This document shows positions 1-6,545 of a stretch of 10,562 nucleotides of DNA, one piece after another. A program made the translations under genes and the position numbers. The DNA comes from Dehalococcoidia bacterium (GTDB lineage: Bacteria; Chloroflexota; Dehalococcoidia; UBA3495). The stretch lies in assembly GCA_030753265.1 (NCBI GenBank), contig JASMCQ010000011.1, forward strand, positions 1 through 10,562, read 5' to 3'. Under the pieces are notes generated by a model. The model was not told the DNA's origin. It saw only the letters and a program-made list of their open reading frames with translations, and did no database searches. How positions within the stretch are numbered: position 1 is the stretch's first letter; each line of letters opens with the position of its first letter.

Positions 1-59
1 GCGCAGGGACGAAGAATCTCAGCGTAACAACGAGATTCTTCGCTTCGCTCTGAATGACA
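1..59. repeat. Partial dispersed inverted-repeat element (REP/MITE-like)
   Basis: An 11-base arm at 10-20 (CGAAGAATCTC) is exactly complementary to 32-42, separated by an 11-base loop. The segment 32-59 then runs through a CTTCGCTTCGCTC core to a TGAATGACA end. The ending and the CTTCGC core resemble the outer parts of the larger element at 6091-6190, which begins TGTCATTCC and ends GGTGACA. Sequences of this kind are familiar as dispersed intergenic repeats in bacterial genomes, Chloroflexota among them, but the copy number in this genome cannot be seen. The element may be cut by the window edge. The remaining 60-154 is AT-richer leader sequence with a short inverted repeat GGTTGA/TCAACC (73-78/94-99) and no gene. 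Confidence 0.55.
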
Positions 60-141
60 ACTATCAGCAATAGGTTGACTGAGTACTAGCCCATCAACCA
101 AGCTCTCGATCAAGGTCCCCTGTCGGTTCAAGGGCCGGCAC

Positions 142-147
142 TAGACT
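142..147 (+). promoter_or_regulatory. Possible -10 element of the acyl-CoA ligase gene
   Basis: TAGACT lies 28 bases before the preferred ATG at 170. The same CTAGACTC octamer (141-148) recurs at 7402-7409, where it sits 17 bases after a perfect TTGACA. Here no good -35 hexamer is visible at the right distance, so this is a weak call resting mainly on the shared octamer. Confidence 0.3.
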
Positions 148-169
148 CAGGGCGATGGGAGAAATGAAA

Positions 170-1822
170 ATGCTGCAAACACCGCCTGAGCTGATCGAGC
201 ACTATCGCCGGCAAGGCTGGTGGGGCGACACGGTGATCACCGACTACCTGGACCGGTGGGTCGAGGCGAAGCCCGACCGAGTGGCCCTGGTCTCCCACTT
301 CTATACCACGGACCGGGCGGTGACCCTGAGCTATCGCCAATTCTCCCGCCTGGTGGACCGGACCGCCTGGACTCTGTTGGACTTGGGGGTGGAGCCGGGG
401 GATCGGGTGGCGGTCCAACTCCCCAACTGGTGGCACTACACCCTCTTCTACCTGGCCTGTGTTCGCATCGGGGCGACCATCGTCCCCATCACTCCCATAA
501 TGCGTCACCGGCAGATCCGGCTCATGCTAAGCCGGACCGAAGCGCGGGCGATGGTGGTCCCCTCAACCTACCGGAGCTTCGACTACGCCGGAATGATGCA
601 AGAGCTTGCCGGGGAGTTGCCCCATCTCAAGACGGTAATCGTCGTCGGGGAACCCGTGCCCCAAGGGATGTACTCCTTCGACGCTGAAATCCTGGACCGC
701 CGGCGAGAGGCGGGCCGTTCCGAGGCGGAGTTGCGCAAGCTCCGCCCCGACCCCGTGCAGGGCCTGGGCGCCATCTGCTTCACCTCGGGCACCACGGGAG
801 AGCCGAAGGGAGTGATGCATACCCACGCGACCTTGATGTACCATTGTGTGGGCCACAACTCGGTCCTGGGCCTCACCCAGGAAGACAAGATCCTCATGGG
901 CTCTCCGCTGGGCCATCTCACCGGTTTTGGCTACGGCGTCAACATGCCCCTGGTGCTGGGGGCCAAGACCGTGTACATGGACGTTTGGGACCCCGAGACG
1001 GCGGTGCGCCTCATCGCCGAGGAGGGAGTGACCTGGACCATGGGCGCCACCCCCTTCCTGATGGACCTCATCCGGGCCAGCGCTCCGAACCTGTATGATA
1101 TCTCCGCCCTCCGTTACTTCATCTGCGCCGGGGCCCCCATCCCCGCCGCCTTGGTCGAAGAGGCGCATGAAACCCTGCCCTGCCGGGTTATTTCCGCCTG
1201 GGGCATGACCGAGGACGGCGCCGTGACCTTCATCCGGCCCGAGGACCCACCGTCTCGGGCGGCGGAGAGCGACGGCCTTCCTATTCCGGGCATGGAGGTG
1301 CGCGTCGTCGACCCCGCCACGCGGGAACCGCTGCCTTCCGGGAGAGAGGGGTTGCTGGTGGCGCGGGGGCCCGGCCAGTTCGTCGGCTACTACAAGCGGG
1401 CCGACCTCTGGGAGGAAGCCCACGACGCCGAGGGGTGGTTCGAGACCGGAGACCAGGCCCGCCTGGGCGAGGCAGGCTACATCCGCATCACCGGGCGGTT
1501 GAAGGACATCATCATTCGAGGCGGAGAAAACATCCCCGTGGTGGAGGTCGAGGAGATCCTGTTTCGCCACCCTAAAGTGCGGGAGGTGGCGGTAGTGGCC
1601 ACGGAGGTCTCCCGGATGGGCGAGCGGGCCTGCGCCTGCGTGGTGCTGGAACCCGGGGAAACCATGGCCTTCGCGGACCTCCTGGACTGGTTCGCCCGAA
1701 GCCAGACCGCCAAGCAGTACTGGCCCGAGGACCTGCAGGTCTTTGACGAGCTTCCCAAAACGCCATCGGGTAAGATTCAGAAGTTTATGCTGCGGGAGTG
1801 GGTCACCGCCCGCGGCGAGTAG
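170..1822 (+). CDS. Acyl-CoA ligase (AMP-forming), cyclohexanecarboxylate-CoA ligase-like
   Basis: This is a class I adenylate-forming enzyme (ANL superfamily) of 550 residues, a normal length. It activates a carboxylic acid with ATP and CoA through an acyl-adenylate. Visible motifs are the P-loop FTSGTTGEPKG (about 204-214), SAWGMTE (342-348, adenine/acyl-AMP binding), TGD (426-428, ribose-binding Asp), the hinge GRLKDIIIRGG (442-452) and the C-terminal PSGK with the catalytic lysine near 535. The stretch RGGENIPVVEVE and the N-terminal GWWGD are typical of cyclohexanecarboxylate/long-chain acid ligases, so an alicyclic or fatty acid substrate is likelier than acetate. In-frame ATGs occur at 155, 164 and 170. 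I prefer 170 because GGGAGA at 157-162 stands 7 bases before it. A probable terminator follows at 1900-1942, so it may be transcribed separately from the downstream SDR genes. The exact substrate cannot be read from sequence. Confidence 0.93.
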   Translation: MLQTPPELIEHYRRQGWWGDTVITDYLDRWVEAKPDRVALVSHFYTTDRAVTLSYRQFSRLVDRTAWTLLDLGVEPGDRVAVQLPNWWHYTLFYLACVRIGATIVPITPIMRHRQIRLMLSRTEARAMVVPSTYRSFDYAGMMQELAGELPHLKTVIVVGEPVPQGMYSFDAEILDRRREAGRSEAELRKLRPDPVQGLGAICFTSGTTGEPKGVMHTHATLMYHCVGHNSVLGLTQEDKILMGSPLGHLTGFGYGVNMPLVLGAKTVYMDVWDPETAVRLIAEEGVTWTMGATPFLMDLIRASAPNLYDISALRYFICAGAPIPAALVEEAHETLPCRVISAWGMTEDGAVTFIRPEDPPSRAAESDGLPIPGMEVRVVDPATREPLPSGREGLLVARGPGQFVGYYKRADLWEEAHDAEGWFETGDQARLGEAGYIRITGRLKDIIIRGGENIPVVEVEEILFRHPKVREVAVVATEVSRMGERACACVVLEPGETMAFADLLDWFARSQTAKQYWPEDLQVFDELPKTPSGKIQKFMLREWVTARGE

Positions 1823-1864
1823 GACCGGAGAGTACCTCCTGCAATCCGCCGCCCTGGTATGCCG

Positions 1865-1890
1865 GTTGTAAGGACCGGTTGTAAAGACCG
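1865..1890 (+). repeat. Two tandem 13-bp repeats
   Basis: GTTGTAAGGACCG (1865-1877) is followed directly by GTTGTAAAGACCG (1878-1890), with 12 of 13 bases identical. The pair lies between the ligase stop codon and the probable terminator. It could be simple slippage or a small binding site; nothing else supports a function. Confidence 0.6.
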
Positions 1891-1899
1891 TGGTTGGGA

Positions 1900-1942
1900 C
1901 GGGCCGGTCTCCCGCGCGCCCGGGGAACGGCCCGGTTTCTTT
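1900..1942 (+). terminator. Probable Rho-independent terminator after the acyl-CoA ligase gene
   Basis: CGGGCCG (1900-1906) pairs with CGGCCCG (1928-1934). An inner CCC/GGG pairing is possible inside the 21-base loop. The T-rich tail TTTCTTT (1936-1942) follows almost directly. The long loop makes it weaker than the terminator at 10263. Confidence 0.45.
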
Positions 1943-1958
1943 GAGACTCTCAGTTCGA

Positions 1959-1964
1959 TAGAAT
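1959..1964 (+). promoter_or_regulatory. Possible -10 box for the SDR/hydratase transcript
   Basis: TAGAAT matches the TATAAT consensus at 5 of 6 positions and lies just after the probable terminator. No convincing -35 is seen 17 bases upstream (TTTCTT). If used, the mRNA would have a leader of about 140 bases containing the hairpin at 2041-2070. Confidence 0.3.
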
Positions 1965-2040
1965 GGGCTCACCGCCGACCGGCGAGAGCCGCACATCAAT
2001 TTGGAAGGCCCGGGGGAAATCTCCAGAAGAACTAGGCGCC

Positions 2041-2070
2041 GGGTCCGAGTACGTCTCAGAACGCGGACCC
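2041..2070 (+). other. Hairpin in the leader of the first SDR gene
   Basis: GGGTCCG (2041-2047) is exactly complementary to CGGACCC (2064-2070), with a 16-base loop. It sits 41 bases before the ATG at 2112 and has no T-run, so it is not a terminator. It may be a leader structure. A seven-codon ATG-to-TGA frame (2078-2101) follows it and abuts the ribosome binding site. Confidence 0.4.
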
Positions 2071-2111
2071 CACTCATATGGAGGTGCTGGATAACCATTG
2101 AAAGGAGATCG

Positions 2112-2930
2112 ATGCTGAATCATTTAAGCCTGGAGGGAAAGACGGTCATCATCACCGGCGGGGGCACCGGCCTGGGCCGCGAGATGGCGGTCCAGCTTGC
2201 CGCCGCCGGAGCCGACCTGGCCCTGGCGGGCCGCCGTCCCGACCCACTGGAACAGGTGGCTACGGAGGTGCGGGCCCTGGGACGCCGCGCCATGGCCATC
2301 TCCACCGACATCACGGACTCCGCTCAGGTGAACCGGATGGTCGAGTCGGTGCTGGAAACCCTGGGGCCGGTGGACGTGCTGGTGAACAACGCCGGCCAGC
2401 CCGCCGAACCGCTACGTCATATATGGGATATCACCGATGCCCAATGGCACGCCGGCATGGACGCCAATCTTACCGGCGCTTTCTACTGCTGCCGGGCGGT
2501 GATCAAGTCCATGACCGAGCGTGGACGGGGCCGGATCATCAACGTCTCCTCCCATTTCGGCATGCGGGGGGTGCGGGGCCAGTACGTTTACACCACGGCC
2601 AAGGGCGGACTGATCAACCTCACCCGCACCCTCGCGGTTAGCCTGTCTCGCGAGGGCATCACCTGCGTCGCCCTGGTGCCCGGCGCCTTCTACACTGAAG
2701 CCACCGCCCCTTCCCGGGAGGCCATGCCCAATACCGGGCACGTGCCCGTGGGCTACTTCGGCGATGCGGCGCAAATCGGCCCCGCGGTGGTATTCCTGGC
2801 CTCGGACGCCTCCGAGTATTTTAACGGGGAGGTTTTTCCCATCGACGGAGGCGTGCTGGCCGGCGGGATTTCCCCCACGGGATACGCCCCCCTGATACCC
2901 GGTGCAGCCGGCACAACGGGAGGTCGGTGA
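2112..2930 (+). CDS. SDR-family NAD(P)-dependent oxidoreductase (active type)
   Basis: A classical short-chain dehydrogenase/reductase of 272 residues that oxidises a hydroxyl or reduces a ketone using NAD(P)(H), probably in the cytoplasm. The cofactor motif TGGGTGLG is at 15-22, NNAG at 92-95, the structural Asn at N119, and the catalytic Ser147, Tyr160 and Lys164 are all present (YTTAK). The C-terminal DGG motif is typical of FabG-like enzymes. The start at 2112 is set by AAAGGAG at 2101-2107; in-frame sequence continues upstream to 2001 but is arginine-rich, unlike SDRs, and lacks a binding site. The stop overlaps the next gene's ATG by one base (TGATG), implying translational coupling. 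With ligase and enoyl-CoA hydratase neighbours, a 3-hydroxyacyl-CoA dehydrogenase role is plausible, but SDR substrates cannot be read from sequence. Confidence 0.9.
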   Translation: MLNHLSLEGKTVIITGGGTGLGREMAVQLAAAGADLALAGRRPDPLEQVATEVRALGRRAMAISTDITDSAQVNRMVESVLETLGPVDVLVNNAGQPAEPLRHIWDITDAQWHAGMDANLTGAFYCCRAVIKSMTERGRGRIINVSSHFGMRGVRGQYVYTTAKGGLINLTRTLAVSLSREGITCVALVPGAFYTEATAPSREAMPNTGHVPVGYFGDAAQIGPAVVFLASDASEYFNGEVFPIDGGVLAGGISPTGYAPLIPGAAGTTGGR

Positions 2931-3691
2931 TGCCGGTTCCTTCCGATTGGGACCTGAACGGGAAGGCAGCCCTGGTCACCACCGGCGGCCACTTCGCCAC
3001 TCCTTCCCTGGCGGCGGCCCTGGCTGAGGCGGGGGCCAAGGTGGCCGTGGCTGGAGGTCCGGCCGAAGCCCTGGAGGCGGCCCGCCGGGCCACCGAACGC
3101 TACTCCTCGGATACCGTTGTCATACCGGCGGACGTGAATGACCCGGCCGGGGTGCGGCGCGCCGTCGCCAGAGCGTTGGACGCCCACGGCCGCCTGGACG
3201 CCCTAGTGAACAACTGCCAGGTCATGGCTGCCAAACCGTTTTTGGAGACCACGCCCCAGGAGTTTGACCAGTTGCTGGCCCAGAACCTGCGGAGCGTCTT
3301 TCTCTTCTGCCAGGCAGCGGGAGAGCACATGCTGGACCAGGGCTGGGGACGGATCGTCAACGTCAGCTCGATGATGGCGGATCGGGGCGTCGCTAACATG
3401 GCGCCATACTGCGCCAGCATGGGGGGAGTGGTCCAACTTACCAAGGCGCTGGGGTTGGAATGGAGCCGGCGCGGAGTACGGGTTAACGGCATCGGCCCCG
3501 GCTGGTTCATCGGCGAGGAGCAGGCATTGGAGGAGCAGCAGAAGGAACTCCTGGTGCGGTTTCTGCCGTCGCGCCGCTACGGCCACCCGAGGGACCTGGC
3601 GGGGCTTCTGGTCTATCTTTGCTCCGAGGCTTGCGACCTGGTCACGGGTCACACCCTCTTCGTGGATGGCGGGGCCATGGCGCGATTGTAG
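2930..3691 (+). CDS. Degenerate SDR-family protein, probable pseudoenzyme subunit
   Basis: It is 253 residues long with a complete SDR fold pattern, but key sites are changed. Where the glycine-rich TGxxxGxG should be, it reads TTGGHFAT (17-24): all three conserved glycines are replaced by Thr18, Phe22 and Thr24. NNAG is NNCQ (94-97). The catalytic YxxxK is YCASM, with Tyr160 kept and Lys replaced by Met164. Ser147 remains and the C-terminal DGG motif is intact. The frame is open throughout, so it is not a decayed pseudogene. Its ATG at 2930 overlaps the stop of the active SDR gene and has GGGAGGT at 2918-2924 (a GTG at 2927 is a less likely start). The tight coupling suggests a heteromer in which this subunit is structural, as described for BbsC with BbsD. 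That role is inference; redox activity of this chain alone looks unlikely. Confidence 0.85.
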   Translation: MPVPSDWDLNGKAALVTTGGHFATPSLAAALAEAGAKVAVAGGPAEALEAARRATERYSSDTVVIPADVNDPAGVRRAVARALDAHGRLDALVNNCQVMAAKPFLETTPQEFDQLLAQNLRSVFLFCQAAGEHMLDQGWGRIVNVSSMMADRGVANMAPYCASMGGVVQLTKALGLEWSRRGVRVNGIGPGWFIGEEQALEEQQKELLVRFLPSRRYGHPRDLAGLLVYLCSEACDLVTGHTLFVDGGAMARL

Positions 3692-3703
3692 AAGTTGCGG
3701 CAT

Positions 3704-3743
3704 TTTGGAGGACCTCTTTCTTGCAAGAAAGAGGTCCTCCAAA
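3704..3743. repeat. 40-bp perfect palindrome
   Basis: Bases 3704-3723 are the exact reverse complement of 3724-3743, giving two 20-base arms with no spacer. It begins TTTGGAGG and ends CCTCCAAA, centred on CTTG/CAAG. It lies 13 bases after the SDR stop. No T-run follows on either strand, so it is not an ordinary intrinsic terminator. A cruciform, mRNA-stabilising hairpin or dispersed palindromic repeat are all possible. TTTGGAGG occurs again as the ribosome binding site of the next gene (3824-3831). Confidence 0.9.
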
Positions 3744-3764
3744 CCTCTCCAGAAAGAACCGAGG

Positions 3765-3800
3765 CCGGTGAGACTTCTTTCGGAACAGAAGTCTCACCGG
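3765..3800 (+). repeat. 14-bp perfect hairpin in the SDR-hydratase gap
   Basis: CCGGTGAGACTTCT (3765-3778) pairs perfectly with 3787-3800 across an 8-base loop TTCGGAAC. It lies 21 bases after the 40-bp palindrome and is unrelated in most of its sequence. No T-run follows. Together the two structures fill most of the 146-base gap before the enoyl-CoA hydratase gene. Confidence 0.85.
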
Positions 3801-3837
3801 AAAGCTCAAGCGGAAGCCAAACATTTGGAGGTCTGAT

Positions 3838-4611
3838 ATGCCCTACGAAACGATTATTTACGAGAAGAAAGGCGGCCTGGTTGACATAACCCTGAACCGG
3901 CCGGACCGCCTCAACGCCGCGAACCTGCAGCTGGCCCGGGAAATGACCCAGGCCATCGGAGAGATCGAGGCCGATGATGAGGTCCGGGTTATGATCCTCC
4001 ACGGAGCCGGCCGCGCTTTCTGCGCTGGCGCCGACATCAAGGCCATGGCCGAAGGGGAACTGTCGGGGGAACTGGTCCACCGCATGACCGCGCTCTGCAC
4101 TCGTTTGGAGGGTCTGGGCAAGATCAGCATCGCGGCGGTGAACGGGTACGCCACCGGCGGCGGCTGCGAGATGGCGCTGGCCTGCGACCTTCGGCTGGCG
4201 GCGGACGTCGCCCGCTTCGGGCTGCCCGAGGTGAAGCTGGGTCTCCTGCCGGGGTCCGGCGGCACCCAGCGGCTTCCCCGGATCATCGGCGCGGGACGGG
4301 CCAAGTGGGTGATGTACACCGGCGAATTCGTCGACGCGGAAACCGCCCTTCAATGGGGGCTGGTCAACCAGGTGGTGCCCGGAGACCAGCTTCTGGAAGA
4401 GGCCGGAAAGCTGGCCCAGACGCTGCTGGAACGACCCCCTCTGGCGCTACGGCTCATCAAGAGCTGCATCGACGTCGGCTCCCAGATGGACCTGCGCTCC
4501 GGGCTCGAATACGAGGGGCGTTGCATCCAGATCCTCGAGGCCTCCGAGGACGCCCAGGAGGGACTGCGGGCCTTCGTCGAAAAGAGAGCGGGAAACTTTA
4601 CTGGCCGGTAA
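3838..4611 (+). CDS. Enoyl-CoA hydratase/isomerase (crotonase family)
   Basis: A 257-residue crotonase, the usual single-domain length. It would add water across the double bond of a 2-enoyl-CoA to give a 3-hydroxyacyl-CoA. The oxyanion loop AFCAGADIKAM is around 60-70 and the second oxyanion residue is Gly108 in GGGCE. Both acids used by true hydratases are present, Glu111 (GGGCE) and Glu131 (FGLPE), with the same 20-residue spacing as Glu144/Glu164 of rat mitochondrial enoyl-CoA hydratase. This favours hydratase over isomerase or dehalogenase activity. The start has TTTGGAGG at 3824-3831, 6 bases before the ATG. Two strong hairpins separate it from the SDR genes, and no terminator is seen between, so readthrough from them is likely. 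It pairs logically with the SDR as consecutive beta-oxidation-type steps. Confidence 0.93.
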   Translation: MPYETIIYEKKGGLVDITLNRPDRLNAANLQLAREMTQAIGEIEADDEVRVMILHGAGRAFCAGADIKAMAEGELSGELVHRMTALCTRLEGLGKISIAAVNGYATGGGCEMALACDLRLAADVARFGLPEVKLGLLPGSGGTQRLPRIIGAGRAKWVMYTGEFVDAETALQWGLVNQVVPGDQLLEEAGKLAQTLLERPPLALRLIKSCIDVGSQMDLRSGLEYEGRCIQILEASEDAQEGLRAFVEKRAGNFTGR

Positions 4612-4693
4612 AGACGCGGCCGGCCCGCCCGGTGCGGTGGTGTGCGCTGGGCTTGGCCTCATAACGCGGACGCCGGGCTCCAGGCACGGCGTG

Positions 4694-4702
4694 TGGTACA
4701 AT
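4694..4702 (+). promoter_or_regulatory. Extended -10 promoter before the Ldh_2 dehydrogenase gene
   Basis: TGGTACAAT combines the extended -10 TGn with TACAAT, 5 of 6 matches to TATAAT. No -35 consensus is seen 17 bases upstream, which is tolerated by extended -10 promoters. Transcription would begin near 4709, giving a leader of about 38 bases before the ATG at 4747. Confidence 0.5.
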
Positions 4703-4746
4703 TCGTCTCGGCGCCCAATCTGGTTATGTATTCAGGAGTCATTTCG

Positions 4747-5847
4747 ATGCTTGATCGGTTCAAAGTCCCCCATGGGGATGAAATCCGGGTACCCCACGAG
4801 TCGCTACGGGAGACGGTCACCGCCATCTTCGAGAAGATGGGCGTGACGCCGGAGGACGCGGCCCAAGGCGCCGATGTCCTGGTTTCGACCGACCTGCGGG
4901 GGGTGGAGACCCACGGCGTCTCCAACATGCTCCGAAACTACGTCAAGGCGTACAACGAGGGCGGTCTCAAATCCCGGCCCAACTGGAAGATAGTTCGAGA
5001 GACCCCGGCAACGGCGACTATGGACGCCGACGGGGCGCTGGGGATCATGATATGCCCCATTGCAATGCGACTCGCCATCAAGAAGGCCAAGGAAGTGGGA
5101 ATCGGCGCGGTGTCCATGTACAACGCGGGCCACTCGGGCGCCATCGGTCACCACGCCATGATGGCGGCAAAAGAGGGCATGGTCGGCATGGCCATGACGG
5201 CCAGCGGCCTTCAGGTGGTGCCCACCTTCGCCGCCGAAGGACGCCTGGGAACGAACCCGATCGCCATTGCGGCGCCGGCCGGCAAAGAGGCTCCCTTCCT
5301 TTTCGATGCCGCCACCTCGGCCATCGCCGGGAACAAGCTGGGGTTGGCCGCCAGGGTTGGGGCGAAGCTCCTGCCGGGTTGGGTCGCCGAACTGGATGGC
5401 TCTCCCATCACCGAGGAGATTCCCGTTAGAGGGCGCGGCGAGTACTATCAGCTTCCTCTGGGCAGCACCAGGGAGGGGAGTTCTCACAAGGGCTACGGCT
5501 TCGCGATGATGTCCGAGATCATGGCGACCATGCTGTCGGGGGTGCTTCCCCCCATGGTCGCGGGCCGGGGCATGGGCGGAGTCGGTTCCCGCCACTACTT
5601 TTCCGCCTACAGCATCGAGGCGTTCACCGACCTCGACACCTTCAAAGACAACATGGACCAGATGCTGCAAACCCTCAAGGAGACCAAGCCGGCCCCCGGC
5701 CACGACCGGGTCCTGTACGCCGGGCTCTCGGAGTACGAGGAGGAGCAGGACCGGAGGGCCAATGGGATTCCCCTGCACAAAGAGGTCATCCAGTGGTTCG
5801 AGGACATCACCGGCGAGTTGTCCATCCCCCGCCTCAAGACCATGTGA
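4747..5847 (+). CDS. Ldh_2-family malate/L-lactate-type dehydrogenase
   Basis: An NAD(P)-dependent 2-oxo/2-hydroxyacid oxidoreductase of 366 residues, slightly longer than the usual 330-350. The family includes malate, L-lactate, ureidoglycolate, sulfolactate and 2,3-diketogulonate enzymes and is unrelated in fold to classical Rossmann lactate dehydrogenases. Family signatures seen are TDLRGVETHG (48-57), NAGHSGAIGHH with the expected active-site His129, the RLGTNPIAIAAP segment, DAATSAIAGNK and the HKGYGFA motif around 247-253 with Lys248. The usual NSNHFG reads NAGHSG here, so the acyl pocket may differ. The start at 4747 is set by CAGGAG at 4733-4738; an in-frame extension to 4642 crosses the promoter and is rejected. 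It has its own promoter and terminator, so its link to the acyl-CoA genes is positional only. The substrate is unknown. Confidence 0.92.
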   Translation: MLDRFKVPHGDEIRVPHESLRETVTAIFEKMGVTPEDAAQGADVLVSTDLRGVETHGVSNMLRNYVKAYNEGGLKSRPNWKIVRETPATATMDADGALGIMICPIAMRLAIKKAKEVGIGAVSMYNAGHSGAIGHHAMMAAKEGMVGMAMTASGLQVVPTFAAEGRLGTNPIAIAAPAGKEAPFLFDAATSAIAGNKLGLAARVGAKLLPGWVAELDGSPITEEIPVRGRGEYYQLPLGSTREGSSHKGYGFAMMSEIMATMLSGVLPPMVAGRGMGGVGSRHYFSAYSIEAFTDLDTFKDNMDQMLQTLKETKPAPGHDRVLYAGLSEYEEEQDRRANGIPLHKEVIQWFEDITGELSIPRLKTM

Positions 5848-5884
5848 CGCCGCGTCCTTAACCTCCGGCCTTGCCAGTACCGGT

Positions 5885-5920
5885 AGCGCCCGTGTCCCAC
5901 CGTTGTGGGCCGGGCGCTTT
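5885..5920 (+). terminator. Rho-independent terminator of the Ldh_2 dehydrogenase gene
   Basis: AGCGCCCG (5885-5892) pairs with CGGGCGCT (5911-5918), and an inner CCCAC/GTGGG stem (5896-5900/5905-5909) closes a CGTT loop. The tail TTTGACTT is only moderately T-rich. It lies 37 bases after the stop codon at 5847. Confidence 0.65.
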
Positions 5921-6545
5921 GACTTAGACGCCGGCTCGCTGACAAGGCAGCTTCATGGACAGCATCTCAGCTCTGCGGGGTGGGAGTTGGTTGGAAGGGC
6001 TTTGCCTCTAACCCGTCGCTCCGCAGAGCGAGGTTAGGGCGTCATTCTGCCAGAGAAGGTACAGCGTTATTCCGCAGAGCGAAGCTACGCTGTCATTCCG
6101 AGGAGCGGAGCGACGAGGAATCTGGTGCGGGGTCCTTCCATCGCAGCCTGCACCCCCCACCCCAGATCCTTCGCGTCACACGGGGTGACATATTTCTGGC
6201 TACTCTTGAAGCGAGGCCGCTCGGAGAGGAATCTCGGGCGCTGCCGCCAGGACTATTGTTTCGGGTAGCGGTGCGCTCCCGGTCTGCCACGTCCCCTTAC
6301 TGGGAAACGGCCACCGCCGACCCTGAATGGGCTAATGGTCTGGGCCTCCAGGCGTCAACGTAGGTCCCGCGATGCCCGTGCCAATCGACCAGCACCCGGT
6401 TATCGGCATGGGTGATTGTGAAACGCTCCGAGCGCAATCACGGCGCCATTCCACATGGACAACACCATGCGAGAATGCGATACTTCGCCCGCGGCAACTG
6501 CATCTCTGATGGCCGGGTAAACAAACAGACGGATGGAATAAGGCA
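5921..6545. other. 625-bp intergenic region with palindromic repeats
   Basis: No credible gene is seen on either strand; frames here are short and lack binding sites and recognisable motifs. The stretch holds the repeat cluster at 6008-6190. Further on, there is an 8-base imperfect inverted repeat (CCCGTGCC 6374-6381 with GGCATGGG 6405-6412) and a stem TGATTG/CAATCA at 6413-6440. The last two may be part of a structured leader of the gene at 6546, but no clear promoter is visible. Confidence 0.6.
6008..6190. repeat. Cluster of REP/MITE-like inverted repeats
   Basis: Three units start with related GTCATTC or GTTATTC sequences (6041, 6066 and 6092). Ahead of them, CTAACC/GGTTAG (6008-6013/6032-6037) encloses CGCTC/GAGCG. 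ACAGCGT/ACGCTGT (6061-6067/6087-6093) forms a second stem. The last unit is a hairpin-like element of 100 bases: TGTCATTCC at 6091-6099 faces GGGGTGACA at 6182-6190, and the inner GGAATCTGG (6117-6125) faces CCAGATCC (6162-6169). It carries no coding capacity, as expected of REP or MITE-type elements. Confidence 0.7.

Noticed and set aside
1865..1890. CRISPR-like or iteron repeat array
   Set aside because: Only two adjoining 13-base copies with no spacers and no cas or replication genes nearby.
563..2098. Long minus-strand open frame of 511 codons opposite the acyl-CoA ligase gene
   Set aside because: It lies antisense to a gene with clear catalytic motifs, its translation is Gly/His/Arg/Pro-rich with no recognisable domain, and such frames are expected opposite GC-rich codon usage.
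2078..2101. Seven-codon leader peptide frame before the first SDR
   Set aside because: No ribosome binding site of its own and no run of regulatory codons; its closeness to the SDR binding site may be chance.
2001..2111. N-terminal extension of the first SDR starting at 2001
   Set aside because: The added residues are arginine-rich and unlike SDRs, no ribosome binding site precedes 2001, and a good AAAGGAG site fixes the start at 2112.
3704..3800. Intrinsic terminator between the SDR pair and the hydratase
   Set aside because: The stems are very strong but neither is followed by a T-run on either strand.
4642..4746. N-terminal extension of the Ldh_2 dehydrogenase
   Set aside because: It would translate across the extended -10 promoter, and CAGGAG supports the ATG at 4747.
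4804..5778. Minus-strand open frame of 324 codons opposite the Ldh_2 dehydrogenase
   Set aside because: Antisense shadow of a well-supported gene; low-complexity Gly/His/Arg composition and no domain.
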